Source: Candidatus Pelagisphaera phototrophica
GTDB lineage: Bacteria; Verrucomicrobiota; Verrucomicrobiia; Opitutales; Opitutaceae
Direction of reading: 5' to 3'
Length of the DNA stretch: 64,000 nucleotides
Assembly (NCBI RefSeq): GCF_014529625.1
Contig: NZ_CP076039.1
Location: 186,001 to 250,000 of the forward strand
The notes under the pieces are model-generated. The model made no database searches. It saw nothing but the letters and a program-made list of their open reading frames with translations, and was not told where the DNA came from. The translations under genes were made by a program, and so were the position numbers. Below are positions 1 through 9,347 of this stretch, piece by piece; position 1 is the first letter of the stretch, and the number at the start of each line of letters is the position of its first letter.

Positions 1-2
1 GC

Positions 3-494
3 AGAACCGGCGAAATTTCGAACCGCATGGCCAATGCCCTTTCCCAATTTCAACAGAATAGCAGCGTCTTCTATTTTCAGAAGGGAAAGGCCCTCAATGA
101 CAGCCGCCAAGCAGAAGGTCTGGCCCACGAGCTAGAAATCTCGGTTAGCAAGCTAGCATTCAAAGTTGGAGTCCCACAAAAGATTCAGGTTTCCTTTCGA
201 AATGTGGGTGAAAGCCGCTGGATCGACAAGAATGGCGGGCATGTCGGCACCGTGAATTTCGCCTCGAGAATTCTCGACTACAACTCAAAGGATATCTTGG
301 CCGACAACAGCCGGTTCCGAATTCCAAACGAAATGGACCCAGGGGACCACTTTTCCGGCGAAATTTCGGTTCCGCTCTCAATTTCCCAACCTGGAACCTA
401 TTGGCTCAAATTCGACCTCATTTCCGAAGAGGTTTGCTGGTTCGAGACGCTCGGCTCGAAGGCAGTTCTTGTTGAGATAAAAGTTGAAGCCTAG
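3..494 (+). CDS. 3' end of a gene with a C-terminal beta-sandwich domain (partial)
   Basis: The reading frame is open to the first base of the window, so the gene begins upstream; the ATG at 27 is probably internal. About 160 residues are visible. Residues 40-155 look like an immunoglobulin-like beta-sandwich: an NVGESRW turn, a basic/polar middle, then RIPNEMDPGDHF and a PGTYWLKFDL strand followed by CWF. Domains of this type occur at the C-terminus of glycosyltransferases, methyltransferases and cell-surface enzymes, where they probably bind sugars or other partners. The catalytic part is outside the window, so the function cannot be given. No helix-rich or transmembrane segment is visible. 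Confidence 0.6.
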   Translation, partial: RTGEISNRMANALSQFQQNSSVFYFQKGKALNDSRQAEGLAHELEISVSKLAFKVGVPQKIQVSFRNVGESRWIDKNGGHVGTVNFASRILDYNSKDILADNSRFRIPNEMDPGDHFSGEISVPLSISQPGTYWLKFDLISEEVCWFETLGSKAVLVEIKVEA

Positions 495-698
495 GACCCA
501 CCCCATCTAGTGGCTTATATCAATAATAGGAGAGTAGACAGTTGCTCCATAACCGCTCTGATTTGGATCTCCTGAAAACTAGTTGAAGTTTCCATTCAGC
601 CTCCAAGCGGGAAATTCTAAAACAACCGATACGGAATCCCAAGATCTTAATTCCAACAATATTGAGTCGAGGGAGCAGCTAGCTTTTAGAAATCCCAA

Positions 699-1718
699 CT
701 AAAACCCGATTCCTACGGTTTTGGTGCGCACCCGGCAGACATACATATCAACGGTCATGTAAAGGGTGGATCCATCGTCGCCCCAGGTGCAATTACTCGA
801 ATGCTCTCCCATTTCGATTCTTCCGAGTAGATCCCCTTGCGGAGAAAAAATATAAATTCCGGCAGGACCCGACGCCCACAGGTTTCCCTTCCGATCAACG
901 GTCATCCCGTCGGCATTTCCGACACCGTCCTTCTTGAATTTGAGAGCGTTGTATAAGAGCTTTCCCTTCCCGATTTTTCCGTCTCCCTTGACCGGATACG
1001 ATCTCCAAAGAGGAGCCGCACTATCGGATTGGGCAACGTAGAGGGTTTTCCCATCTGGCGAAAGAGCAATCCCATTGGGTCGAGTGAAATCCTTGGTCAA
1101 GAGCTCGACTTCTCCATTCGGCCGAAGCAGAAATACGCCACAGTAATCCATTTCTCGCCGCGGATCGTCTTGCCTTCCGGGCAAGCCATAAATCGGATCG
1201 GTAAAATAGAGATTTCCGTTTGGATGGTAAACCAAATCGTTTGGGCTGTTAAATCGCTTCCCTTTGTAGTTGTCCGCTAGGGTTCGTTTTCCACCATCTT
1301 TGGTGAGGACAGATATTCGCCGATCCCCATGCTCGCACAAAGTCAGTCGTCCCATTGCATCAAAAAGCAGCCCGTTGCTACCAGGCTCCCTTCCGTAATC
1401 CACAATACCCGTATATCCTGCTGGTCGTAAATACTCGCTCAATCCCTCCGTCTCGCTCCATTTCATCACGACATTTCGTGGGATATCCGAGAATACTAAA
1501 AAACCACCTTCTTTATTCCAAGCGGGTCCTTCGGTCCAGACGAACCCGGAGGCAATCACCTCGATTTGGGCTTCTTCATCGATGAGTTCGTCCAAACGAT
1601 CATCGAACTTGTTAATCTTTCCAATCACCGGGTAATTGCTCGGAGTGTCCGTGTTTCCTGAGAGACTGGTAATCGCAATGGAAGCGACGCACGCGAAAAG
1701 AAAAGGGGAGCGTTTCAT
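699..1718 (-). CDS. Secreted SMP-30/gluconolactonase-family protein
   Basis: A 339-residue protein with an N-terminal signal peptide (MKRSPFLFACVASIAITSLS) followed by a six-bladed beta-propeller of the SMP-30/gluconolactonase/LRE family. Visible family signatures are EGPAWN near residue 65, NSPNDLVYHPNGNLYFTDP in the middle, RPNGIALSPDGKTLYVAQS, and NADGMTVDRKGNLWASGP near the C-terminus; the Glu, Asn and Asp residues in these turns bind the catalytic divalent metal in characterised members. Family members hydrolyse sugar lactones to aldonic acids, and export suggests a periplasmic role in sugar oxidation. Substrate cannot be told from sequence. It is a single gene, transcribed away from the BON gene. 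Confidence 0.85.
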   Translation of the reverse strand: MKRSPFLFACVASIAITSLSGNTDTPSNYPVIGKINKFDDRLDELIDEEAQIEVIASGFVWTEGPAWNKEGGFLVFSDIPRNVVMKWSETEGLSEYLRPAGYTGIVDYGREPGSNGLLFDAMGRLTLCEHGDRRISVLTKDGGKRTLADNYKGKRFNSPNDLVYHPNGNLYFTDPIYGLPGRQDDPRREMDYCGVFLLRPNGEVELLTKDFTRPNGIALSPDGKTLYVAQSDSAAPLWRSYPVKGDGKIGKGKLLYNALKFKKDGVGNADGMTVDRKGNLWASGPAGIYIFSPQGDLLGRIEMGEHSSNCTWGDDGSTLYMTVDMYVCRVRTKTVGIGF

Positions 1719-1869
1719 TCCTCTATCCTCTAACTGGGCGCTCGATTGTCCATTTCATTATTGGCCCGCTACTAAACAAACCCCAAACCTTTATCGGAAC
1801 TCCAGGGGATCACTCATTGACTAATTGAGTGCTCCCAGAAACTATTTTTGCTAGTTCCCAACTTAGACT

Positions 1870-2358
1870 ATGAAAACTTTCTTTATCGCTTTAATTCTCG
1901 GCATTTTTATCGGCGCCACAATCACGACCTACCACAACTCACCCGAATCGTTCGATAATCTAATTTCCTCCATTTCGGGAGACCCCTCCTCTTCGAGCCA
2001 GTCGAGCGACGAGATTGTCGAGAAAGCCAAAGAATCGGCGGGGAAGATCGCTGAAAAAATCAAGGAAGGCACCCAGAACCTACTGGAAAGCACCAAAGAG
2101 GAACGGGCTGAGCTAGTGGAAAAAGGGAGGGAGATAGTCGACTCTGCCAAGGATGCCACGATCAAGGCTAAGATCGCAGCAAAGCTAAAAGAGGATTCAT
2201 CCGTCAACGCGGAACGAATTGAGATCGTAGTGAAAAATGGATCCGTCATTCTTTCAGGGGACGTTTCATCTAGTGAAGAAGCGAGAGAAGCCCGCGATAT
2301 TGCCTTGGATACTCAATCGGTAAAAGACGTCGAATCGAATCTAAAAATTGCTCCCTAG
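1870..2358 (+). CDS. BON-domain protein with N-terminal membrane anchor
   Basis: A 162-residue protein. Residues 1-21 form a hydrophobic signal or anchor, then comes a Ser-rich linker, a Lys/Glu-rich helical region (about 45-100, probably coiled coil), and a C-terminal BON domain (about 100-162) with the typical VKNGSVILSGDVSS turn and EAREARDIALDT helix. BON domains bind phospholipids and are found in OsmY-like periplasmic proteins that help the envelope withstand stress. A role at the inner face of the outer membrane or in the periplasm is inferred. It sits 59 bp before glycerate kinase, but no functional link is evident. Confidence 0.8.
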   Translation: MKTFFIALILGIFIGATITTYHNSPESFDNLISSISGDPSSSSQSSDEIVEKAKESAGKIAEKIKEGTQNLLESTKEERAELVEKGREIVDSAKDATIKAKIAAKLKEDSSVNAERIEIVVKNGSVILSGDVSSSEEAREARDIALDTQSVKDVESNLKIAP

Positions 2359-2417
2359 CGAGCTTGAACAGTCGCCGATTCCAATAAACTCCTTCCTCTT
2401 AAGACGAGCTTCCACAG

Positions 2418-3590
2418 ATGCGTGTTCTAGTCGCGTTCGACAAATTTAAAGACGCCCTATCCGCCCGCGATGCTTGCGAGATCGCGGTTGAGGCGATCCA
2501 AAAATGCCGCCCTGAATGGGTGGTTGAGACCGCTCCCCTCGCAGATGGTGGTGACGGGTTTTGCGATACGCTTACCGGTTGCCTCAACGGCGAATTTCAC
2601 AAAACAACCGTTTCCGGTCCTTTGGCTAAAAAGGTCAAGGCTCAATTCGGTATTGTATCAGTCTATCGACTACAAAGTTCCGTTGTTGCACTCCTCAATT
2701 GGAAATCCAATCTCAAAAAGATCGCCGTAATCGAGCTGGCCGAAAGCAGTGGCATATCCCTTACCCCGCTAGAGAATCGATCACCCTGGACGACCACTAC
2801 TGCAGGTCTAGGAGAGGTCATCGAATCTGCAATCGACCATGGAGCCAACGGCGCGATTGTCGGACTCGGTGGATCCGCAACGCATGACCTTGGACTCGGA
2901 GCGCTTTGGAAGCTTGGATTCCAATTTCTAGACGAAAGTGGAACTGTAATTAACAAAGCTCCCTCTCCGGAAATTTGGCCCACTATTAATCGAATTGAGG
3001 CACGCTCTAGCGTTCTACCCAAAGACTTCGAGCTGAGGGTCGCTTGCGATGTCGAAAACCCGCTGCTGGGACCCATGGGAGCCGCTGCCATTTTTGGGCC
3101 CCAAAAAGGCCTCGTCCCCTCAAGTTATGACGAACTCGAACTCGCAACTTCCCAAATGGCGAAAATGCTCTGCGACGCCTGTGCAGTCCCCTACCCATCC
3201 ATGGAGCAGCCCGGTACTGGAGCCGCGGGCGGGGCGGCGTTCGGCCTCAAAGTAGGACTCGGGGCCCAAATCGTCCCGGGTTACGAACTGGTGAAACACT
3301 GGATCGGATTGAACGCTAAGCTCGATAGAGCGGACATCGTTATAACTGGAGAGGGTCGGTTCGACGCTTCCTCTCTTCAAGGGAAAGGTCCAGGAGCCTT
3401 GGCGTTGGAATCAATAGCGAATGGGAAGCAGCTCTTCGTGTTTGCGGGCGGCCTCGGTGAACTTGAAAAGTCCGATTTTCCAACCGATTCGACTCACGCC
3501 ATTTCCCCCATCGGAATGCCTCTAGCGGAAGCGCTCCAGTCAACCGGTAGGAATCTACATAGGGCAATTGAATCGGTTTTTGGGAACTAG
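2418..3590 (+). CDS. Glycerate kinase (GlxK/GarK family)
   Basis: A 390-residue member of the glycerate kinase type-1 family, which phosphorylates D-glycerate to 2- or 3-phosphoglycerate with ATP. Supporting motifs are VAFDKFKDALSA at the N-terminus, PLADGGDGF near residue 42, the glycine-rich IVGLGGSATHDLGLG near 150, GAAGGAAFG near 270 and ITGEGRFDASSLQGKGP near 300. The protein is slightly longer than usual because of about 15 extra residues around 75-95. Glycerate is produced by glyoxylate or tartronate metabolism, fitting the carbon-scavenging genes nearby. It starts at an ATG with no competing start. Confidence 0.92.
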   Translation: MRVLVAFDKFKDALSARDACEIAVEAIQKCRPEWVVETAPLADGGDGFCDTLTGCLNGEFHKTTVSGPLAKKVKAQFGIVSVYRLQSSVVALLNWKSNLKKIAVIELAESSGISLTPLENRSPWTTTTAGLGEVIESAIDHGANGAIVGLGGSATHDLGLGALWKLGFQFLDESGTVINKAPSPEIWPTINRIEARSSVLPKDFELRVACDVENPLLGPMGAAAIFGPQKGLVPSSYDELELATSQMAKMLCDACAVPYPSMEQPGTGAAGGAAFGLKVGLGAQIVPGYELVKHWIGLNAKLDRADIVITGEGRFDASSLQGKGPGALALESIANGKQLFVFAGGLGELEKSDFPTDSTHAISPIGMPLAEALQSTGRNLHRAIESVFGN

Positions 3591-3788
3591 CTGATTTAAA
3601 AGTCGTTTTTCGTACGGGAGACATTGAACCCCAAGGATCAAACCTTTGCTGATAAGGAGGCGTTCGGAGCCGATATTAGTAGGCGGGTAAACATTCGTTA
3701 AAATCCGGCGGCATAATAACTTAACACTAGCTGACTGGATGGAATACTTCTACAGACTACCACGACTCAAACCAAGACTGCTCTCCCA

Positions 3789-4352
3789 ATGAACCTCCTT
3801 GAAACCGAACCTGCCTACAGCCGCGAAGTACGGGCGCGTAGACATGTTCGAATAAGGAGAGCCAAGCAGTTCCTTCGCCCGCTCCCCAGAAAAGCCACGC
3901 TCCACCGCTGGCCAATCTTGAAACGGTTTGCCGAGACTGCCCGCAAAAGGCCCTACTTATGGTCTTTTCGCCAGCGAGAGGTGAGCATCGCTCTGTACAT
4001 CGGCTTCGTTATCACGTTTCTGCCATTGGTTGGCATCCAATTCATATTGGCGTTCGCCGCGGCCTTGACCCTCCATGCAAACCTCCCGGTTATTATGGGG
4101 ACACAGCTGGCTACGAATCTGGCTACAATGTAGGCTATTTATCCCGCCCTCAATATGCTAGGTAACCGAATTCTCGGTTTTTTAGGCATCGGGGACATCG
4201 AATCTCGTTTCGTACAAGTCGCCGTTTCCACCACAATTGGCGGATTGGTGGCAGGAATCGCACTCGCGTTCATTTTCGACGTGATTTACCGACTCGCCTT
4301 CTCCCAAGCAAAAAAGGGCCAAGTAAATCTAAAGAGAATACTCAAAAAATAG
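3789..4352 (+). pseudogene. DUF2062 membrane protein interrupted by an in-frame TAG
   Basis: One continuous reading frame encodes a DUF2062 protein of about 187 residues, broken by TAG at 4131-4133 directly after the NLATM sequence in the first membrane hairpin. The frame resumes with AIYPALNMLGNRILGF, which in family members follows without a gap. The N-terminal part has basic RRAKQFLRPLPRK, then PLVGIQFILAFAAALTLHANLPV as a membrane segment; the second half has another membrane segment (VAGIALAFIFDVIYRLAF). The family is of unknown function and integral to the inner membrane. The single-base nonsense change with no other damage suggests recent loss, a sequencing error, or readthrough. Confidence 0.8.
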
Positions 4353-4428
4353 CATTCCGGTTTGCCCAAAGACCTAATACTACCCAATCTCCGGTGCTAA
4401 AGATGACTCTTTCGCCCGACTTTTCTCT

Positions 4429-5739
4429 ATGATACGCACATTTTCCCTCACTGTTTTCCTCGTATTCTTTCAGGGAGCATATCTTTTTCCCCAGAATATT
4501 GTTCCCCAAATTTCCAATACGGCTCGATTGATTGTTCAAGCCCAGGCGGGCAGCTATCTGAGCCCGCAAGTAAAGCTGGGCATCGACGTCCTGGCCAACC
4601 AAAACTTTTTCCCGCTGCTTGGGAAGCGAGTCGGGCTACTCACCCACCCAGCTGGAGTCAATCGACTGGGGATCTCCACCGTGCGGATCCTCCACCAAAA
4701 CAAGTCCGTCAATCTCGTGGCGCTATTCGGACCGGAACACGGAATTTATGGGAATGAAAAGGCAAACGAGCCCATTGACAACGCGATCGATCCCAGAACC
4801 GGACTCCCCGTTTACTCCTTGTACGGCAAATACCGTAAGCCTACGCCACAGATGCTCTCGGGCCTCGACGTCCTAGTGATCGATCTTCAGGATATTGGAA
4901 CCCGTTCCTACACTTTTATCAGCTGCATGAAACTGGCCCTTGAGGCGGCGTTCGAGAACCGTGTCGAGGTCATTATTCTTGACCGTCCAAACCCTCTCGG
5001 GGGCATTAAGGTCGATGGACCACCGATGGACACTCACTGGGAAAGCTATGTTGGCGCATTTAATATTCCCTATGTTCATGGTCTGACGATCGGGGAACTT
5101 GCCCGGATGGCCGTTTCTAAACCCGGTGTTCTCGATATACCGGACTCGACCAGCAGGGCAGGCAAATTGACAGTAGTGACCATGGATGGATGGCGACGCT
5201 ACATGAGCTGGCCAAGCCTTGGGCTCAAGTGGATCGCCCCTTCACCCAATATTCCTGATTTTCCCGCAGCCGTTGGATACGCAATGACCGGACTCGGAGC
5301 ACAAATTGGTAATTTCAAACACGGAATAGGGAGCGAATACCCGTTCCGAATCCTGACCCATACAAACGCATCACTCGATCAACTCGAAGCAGAGCTCAAC
5401 CGCAGATCGATTCCTGGCCTGTCCTTTGAGAGCAAGTCGTTTCAGAATGGAGCCAATACCGGATTGTACGTCAAAGTTGAGGATTGGAGCGCCTGGAATC
5501 CTACCGAGCTTAGTTTTCACATGATGCAAATCACTGCCCAATTCGATTTTCCAAACCCGTTTGCGAGCGCCACGAGCAATCAAGGCGATTTGTTCAACAA
5601 ACACGTAGGGTCTTCCAGTTGGTGGCGTGAAATCACGCAAAAGGGAGCGAACGCAAATCGCACGGGGTTTGTTGTCGCCTGGCAGCGCCAGGCGAGACAA
5701 TTTCAGATCCAAAGTCGCAACTACTGGCTGTACGAATAG
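4429..5739 (+). CDS. namZ: Exo-beta-N-acetylmuramidase NamZ-like (DUF1343)
   Basis: A 436-residue protein with a signal peptide (MIRTFSLTVFLVFFQGAYLF) and the full DUF1343 fold. Recognisable elements are GIDVLANQNF, GKRVGLLTHPAGVN near 65-78, LFGPEHGIYGN near 100, LPVYSLYG, VLVIDLQDIGTRSYTFI near 150, and the DRPNPLGG and PYVHGLTIGELA segments. Characterised NamZ cleaves single N-acetylmuramic acid residues from the non-reducing end of peptidoglycan fragments during cell-wall turnover. Export to the periplasm fits this job. It lies 76 bp after the broken DUF2062 gene and is followed by a repeat-like hairpin. Confidence 0.85.
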   Translation: MIRTFSLTVFLVFFQGAYLFPQNIVPQISNTARLIVQAQAGSYLSPQVKLGIDVLANQNFFPLLGKRVGLLTHPAGVNRLGISTVRILHQNKSVNLVALFGPEHGIYGNEKANEPIDNAIDPRTGLPVYSLYGKYRKPTPQMLSGLDVLVIDLQDIGTRSYTFISCMKLALEAAFENRVEVIILDRPNPLGGIKVDGPPMDTHWESYVGAFNIPYVHGLTIGELARMAVSKPGVLDIPDSTSRAGKLTVVTMDGWRRYMSWPSLGLKWIAPSPNIPDFPAAVGYAMTGLGAQIGNFKHGIGSEYPFRILTHTNASLDQLEAELNRRSIPGLSFESKSFQNGANTGLYVKVEDWSAWNPTELSFHMMQITAQFDFPNPFASATSNQGDLFNKHVGSSSWWREITQKGANANRTGFVVAWQRQARQFQIQSRNYWLYE

Positions 5740-5750
5740 CCGGTTTGCTT

Positions 5751-5812
5751 CCTTCAAATGCTGCGGCTCGTCGCGTATCCAGTCTGCTCCCACATCACCT
5801 AAAAGGTGAGCT
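5751..5812. repeat. REP-like palindromic intergenic unit
   Basis: Just after namZ lies a GC-rich segment containing the sequence GGCTCGTCGCG, the string CTGCTCCCACA, and a perfect small hairpin with arms TCACCT and AGGTGA separated by AAA. The layout resembles the short palindromic repeats (REP) scattered between genes in many bacteria. Only one copy is evident in this window, so the repeat status rests on resemblance alone. Confidence 0.3.
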
Positions 5813-5952
5813 GGCATTATTCGCGTGTATTCATTCGAATCTCCAGTTTAGGTCGAGCTGACATTTCTCATTGATTACGGGATAGGAATCCGTCAGAAAA
5901 ACCGTCCACTTCATTATTACAACCAACAATCCCAACCCAAATAACACGCGCT

Positions 5953-6996
5953 ATGTCTCGCCCCGTTACACTATTCACCGGCCAATGGGCCGATCTTTCT
6001 ATCACAGAGCTCGCTCCGCTGGCCAAAAAGATGGGCTACGATGGCTTGGAACTCGCCTGCTGGGGAGACCATTTCGACGTAGACCAGGCAGCTCGTAGCA
6101 AGAAATACTGTAAGGAAAAATGGGAATTGCTCACGGAGAATGGACTGACTTGCTTTTCAATCTCCAACCACCTCGTCGGCCAGGCAATCTGCGACAACAT
6201 CGATGAGCGCCACAAGTCAATCCTTCCTCCCGATGTTTGGGGGGACGGTAAACCGGAGGGTGTTCGCCGCCGCGCGGCAAGGAAGATGATTAAGACGGCA
6301 AAGGCCTGCCGCAATTTTTTCGATCTAAAACCAGAGAGAAAGAAAAAAGACGATTTTCCAGCAGTAGTGAATGGCTTTACCGGTTCCTCCATCTGGCACG
6401 CACTTTACGCATTTCCACCCACGGATCAGGCATTCCTCGAGAAAGGGTTCCAGGATTTCGCCAACCGGTTCATTCCGATCTTGGATGAATTTGACAAAGT
6501 AAACGTCAATTTTGGACTGGAGGTGCATCCCACCGAAATCGCTTTCGACATCGCATCCGCTGCTCGAGCGATCAAATCGCTGAGAGGGCACAAGCGATTT
6601 GGCTTCAACTACGATCCGTCGCATTTGGGTTATCAGGGAGTGGACTATGTAAAGTTCATACGCGAATTCGGAGACCGTATTTATCACGTCCATATGAAGG
6701 ACGTTTGGTGGGGCCACGGGAATGGTGACGTGGGGGTATTCGGCGGGCATACGGATTTTGGCGATGCGCGGCGATATTGGGATTTCCGGTCATTGGGTCA
6801 TGGCGACATCGCATTTGAGGACATCATCGTTGCCTTGAACGACGTCAACTATCGAGGCCCCCTATCGGTTGAATGGGAAGATATCCGTATGGACCGAGTT
6901 CATGGCGGAGCGGAAGCGGCATCATTTGTCAAATCCGTAGATTTTCCCTCAAGCTCTGTCGCCTTCGACTCCGCTTTCGATAAGAAAAACCAGTAG
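5953..6996 (+). CDS. Sugar phosphate isomerase/epimerase (TIM barrel)
   Basis: A 347-residue xylose-isomerase-like TIM-barrel protein. The N-terminal FTGQWADL strand leads into [14 protein letters not shown]; later strands show [14 protein letters not shown] (metal-binding Glu), [14 protein letters not shown] (metal-binding Asp and His), [11 protein letters not shown] (His), and [11 protein letters not shown] (Glu) near the C-terminus. These place the four divalent-metal ligands expected for the family, which isomerises or epimerises ketoses, inosose or related polyols. It is 24 bp upstream of the first of two Gfo/Idh oxidoreductases, an arrangement typical of catabolic modules in which a sugar is oxidised, epimerised and reduced again. 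The substrate is unknown. Confidence 0.88.
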   Translation: MSRPVTLFTGQWADLSITELAPLAKKMGYDGLELACWGDHFDVDQAARSKKYCKEKWELLTENGLTCFSISNHLVGQAICDNIDERHKSILPPDVWGDGKPEGVRRRAARKMIKTAKACRNFFDLKPERKKKDDFPAVVNGFTGSSIWHALYAFPPTDQAFLEKGFQDFANRFIPILDEFDKVNVNFGLEVHPTEIAFDIASAARAIKSLRGHKRFGFNYDPSHLGYQGVDYVKFIREFGDRIYHVHMKDVWWGHGNGDVGVFGGHTDFGDARRYWDFRSLGHGDIAFEDIIVALNDVNYRGPLSVEWEDIRMDRVHGGAEAASFVKSVDFPSSSVAFDSAFDKKNQ

Positions 6997-7020
6997 CGCG
7001 AAACATTTAAATATACTTCT

Positions 7021-8103
7021 ATGAGCACTAAAGTAGCCATCATTGGCGCGGGCGGAATGGCCCAGTACCACATCGCAGGTTTTCGTCAGGCGGGAGCTGA
7101 AATCATAGCAATCGCGGATCTTAACGAGAATGCGGCAAAAGCCACTGCTTCGCAATATGGAGTCGGGCAGACTTTCGGATCCATCGAAACGATGTTTGAA
7201 ACTCTCACAGATCTTGACGCCGTTTCGATCATTGTTCCAAACAAGTTTCATGCCCCGCTCGCCATACAGGCGCTTGAGGCAGGCAAGCACGTATTTTGCG
7301 AGAAGCCACCCGCTCTCAATGCACCTGATGTTGAAAAGATGAGGGAGGCAGCAGAATCAGCCGGAAAGCACCTCATGTTCAACTTTAACAATCGGGCAAG
7401 GCCAGAGTCCTTTGCCATGATGGACTACGTTGCCGACGGCACGATTGGTAAGATCAATTCCGCCCAGGCAAAGTGGATTCGACGGACTGGAATCCCTGGA
7501 TTTGGAGGTTGGTTCACCAACAGAAGCCTCTCAGGTGGGGGACCACTCATAGACCTTCTACACATGGTCGATTTGTCCATGCACTTGATGGGCTATCCAG
7601 AGCCTGAATACGTTATGGGCAAAACCTTTTCTGACTTTATCACCGATAAAGGCTTCAAGGGACCCTGGGGAATTCCAGACAATGCGGAAGGTGTCAATGA
7701 CGTTGAAGCTGCCGCTCATGGATTCGTAACTTTCAAAACCGGCCAGGTACTCAGTCTCCAGGTTTCCTGGGCAGAGCTCGTCAAACGCGAGGAGGTCTCG
7801 GTCCTCTTCCAAGGTGTCGGGGCTGGAGGGAAAATCGAACGACTCTTCGGTTCCGACGGACTGGACGAAACCTGCATCGACAGTTGCGAGCTTTACGTGC
7901 AGGAAAATGGCAATTCGGTCAATCGGGACATCCTCGTAGAAGCGTGTGAGGACATGGGGCGGTCCCGCTCCGCCGCAAATTTCATTCTGTCCATCGAAGG
8001 CAAGGAAAAGCCGCTAAACACTCCAGACCAAGCGGTTTCCCTAATGAAAATCATCGACGCCATCTACGAGTCGGCCAATTCGGGCAAGCCCGTAGCCTGC
8101 TAA
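7021..8103 (+). CDS. Gfo/Idh/MocA family oxidoreductase, first copy
   Basis: A 360-residue NAD(P)-dependent dehydrogenase. The Rossmann fold opens with IIGAGGMAQYHIAGF (residues 6-20), and the family Lys motif is present as CEKPPALN near residue 100. The C-terminal alpha/beta domain carries GGPLIDLLHMVDLSMHLMG, containing the Asp and His normally used for catalysis. Family members oxidise or reduce sugars and cyclitols. It is cotranscribed with the isomerase upstream and a second Gfo/Idh gene 19 bp downstream. The two copies are clearly different proteins rather than a recent duplication. Confidence 0.9.
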   Translation: MSTKVAIIGAGGMAQYHIAGFRQAGAEIIAIADLNENAAKATASQYGVGQTFGSIETMFETLTDLDAVSIIVPNKFHAPLAIQALEAGKHVFCEKPPALNAPDVEKMREAAESAGKHLMFNFNNRARPESFAMMDYVADGTIGKINSAQAKWIRRTGIPGFGGWFTNRSLSGGGPLIDLLHMVDLSMHLMGYPEPEYVMGKTFSDFITDKGFKGPWGIPDNAEGVNDVEAAAHGFVTFKTGQVLSLQVSWAELVKREEVSVLFQGVGAGGKIERLFGSDGLDETCIDSCELYVQENGNSVNRDILVEACEDMGRSRSAANFILSIEGKEKPLNTPDQAVSLMKIIDAIYESANSGKPVAC

Positions 8104-8122
8104 CCTCAAAACATCACTACTC

Positions 8123-9280
8123 ATGAATCGAAAATTGAAAATGGGAATGGTCGGGGGTGGCCGTGGCGCTTTCATCGGAGCTGTTCACCGCATGGCCGCC
8201 AATCTCGACGGGAAAATCGAACTCGTAGCCGGAGCTTTCTCATCCGATCCGAAAAAATCCAAGCTTTCTGGAAAGGACTTCTTTCTAAACCCCTCTAGAG
8301 TATATGGATCCTACCAGGAAATGGCCAAAAAGGAATCCGAGCTTCCTGTGGGCGAACGTATCGATTTTGTTAGTATTGTCGTCCAAAATCACCTACACCA
8401 TGCCGTGGCAAAGCATTTTCTTGAAGCCGGATTCAATGTCATTTGCGACAAGCCCCTCGCATACGACCTTAAAGAAGCCCGTGATTTGCGGCGCATTGTC
8501 AAAAAGTCGGGCAAGGTATTCGCTCTTACCCATAACTACACAGGGTACCCCATGGTCAAGGAAGCTCGAGACTTTGCCAGAAAAGGAAAACTTGGTCGTA
8601 TCCTAAAAGTGGTCACAGAATATCCTCAAGGTTATGCGGTGGGTGATATAGAAAACAAGAACGATGGGAAAATCGCCTCTTGGAGAACGGATCCTAAGAT
8701 TGCTGGCATCTCAAATTGCATTGGAGATATTGGTACTCATGCCGACAACCTAGGGGCCTACATCACTGGTCTGGAGATCGAGGAAATGTGTGCCGAGCTA
8801 ACGGCTTTTATTCCGGGTCGGACACTTGATGACGATGGTAACATTCTCATTAGATACAAAGGCGGTGCGAAAGGCCTCCTCTACGCATCGCAAATCTCTA
8901 ACGGTGACGAAAACAATCTGAATATCCGAATCTACGGCACCAAGGCTTCTTTGGAATGGCATCAAGAGGATCCAAATGAGCTGATTATCAAGTATCATGA
9001 CAAACCTCGGCAGATTCTCCGCCGAGGGAATGGATACGTCTGCAACGCGGCGGAAACAAATACCCGCACTCCCTTTGGACACCCGGAGGGCTTTGTTGAA
9101 GCCTTTGCTAATGTCTATCTGGCAGCGGCAAAATCTATCGCCGCAGAAGTGGCCGGTAAAAAGCTACCGAAAAACCCCGACTTTCCGACTGTCGAAGACG
9201 GCATACGAGGTATGGCGTTTATCGCAACCGCAGTTAAGAGCTCCAACAGCAAATCCAAGTGGACTACGATGCTGAAATAG
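8123..9280 (+). CDS. Gfo/Idh/MocA family oxidoreductase, second copy
   Basis: A 385-residue NAD(P)-dependent oxidoreductase. It starts with GMVGGGRGAFIGAVHRMAA, a Rossmann variant seen in a distinct Gfo/Idh subfamily, and has the Lys motif CDKPLAYDLKEA near residue 113 and the catalytic-type segment IGDIGTHADNLGAYITG near 200. The EYPQGYAVGDIEN region followed by WRTDPKIAG is characteristic of this subfamily. As the third gene of the isomerase/oxidoreductase run, it probably carries out a complementary redox step on the same sugar or polyol. The stop is followed by a hairpin terminator. Confidence 0.9.
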   Translation: MNRKLKMGMVGGGRGAFIGAVHRMAANLDGKIELVAGAFSSDPKKSKLSGKDFFLNPSRVYGSYQEMAKKESELPVGERIDFVSIVVQNHLHHAVAKHFLEAGFNVICDKPLAYDLKEARDLRRIVKKSGKVFALTHNYTGYPMVKEARDFARKGKLGRILKVVTEYPQGYAVGDIENKNDGKIASWRTDPKIAGISNCIGDIGTHADNLGAYITGLEIEEMCAELTAFIPGRTLDDDGNILIRYKGGAKGLLYASQISNGDENNLNIRIYGTKASLEWHQEDPNELIIKYHDKPRQILRRGNGYVCNAAETNTRTPFGHPEGFVEAFANVYLAAAKSIAAEVAGKKLPKNPDFPTVEDGIRGMAFIATAVKSSNSKSKWTTMLK

Positions 9281-9301
9281 GGGGTCTCCCAAAACTTTAC
9301 G

Positions 9302-9334
9302 AAAAGGCCAATCCGTGATTGGTTTTGCCTTTTT
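9302..9334. terminator. Rho-independent terminator between convergent genes
   Basis: An A-rich tract precedes a hairpin with perfect 6-bp arms CCAATC and GATTGG around a CGT loop (9308-9322), followed by TTTTGCCTTTTTC. AAAGGC upstream can also pair with GCCTTT downstream. It lies between the convergent oxidoreductase and LysR genes and could serve both directions, because the other strand also ends in a short T-run. Confidence 0.7.
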
Positions 9335-9347
9335 CTTTGATTTTAAA

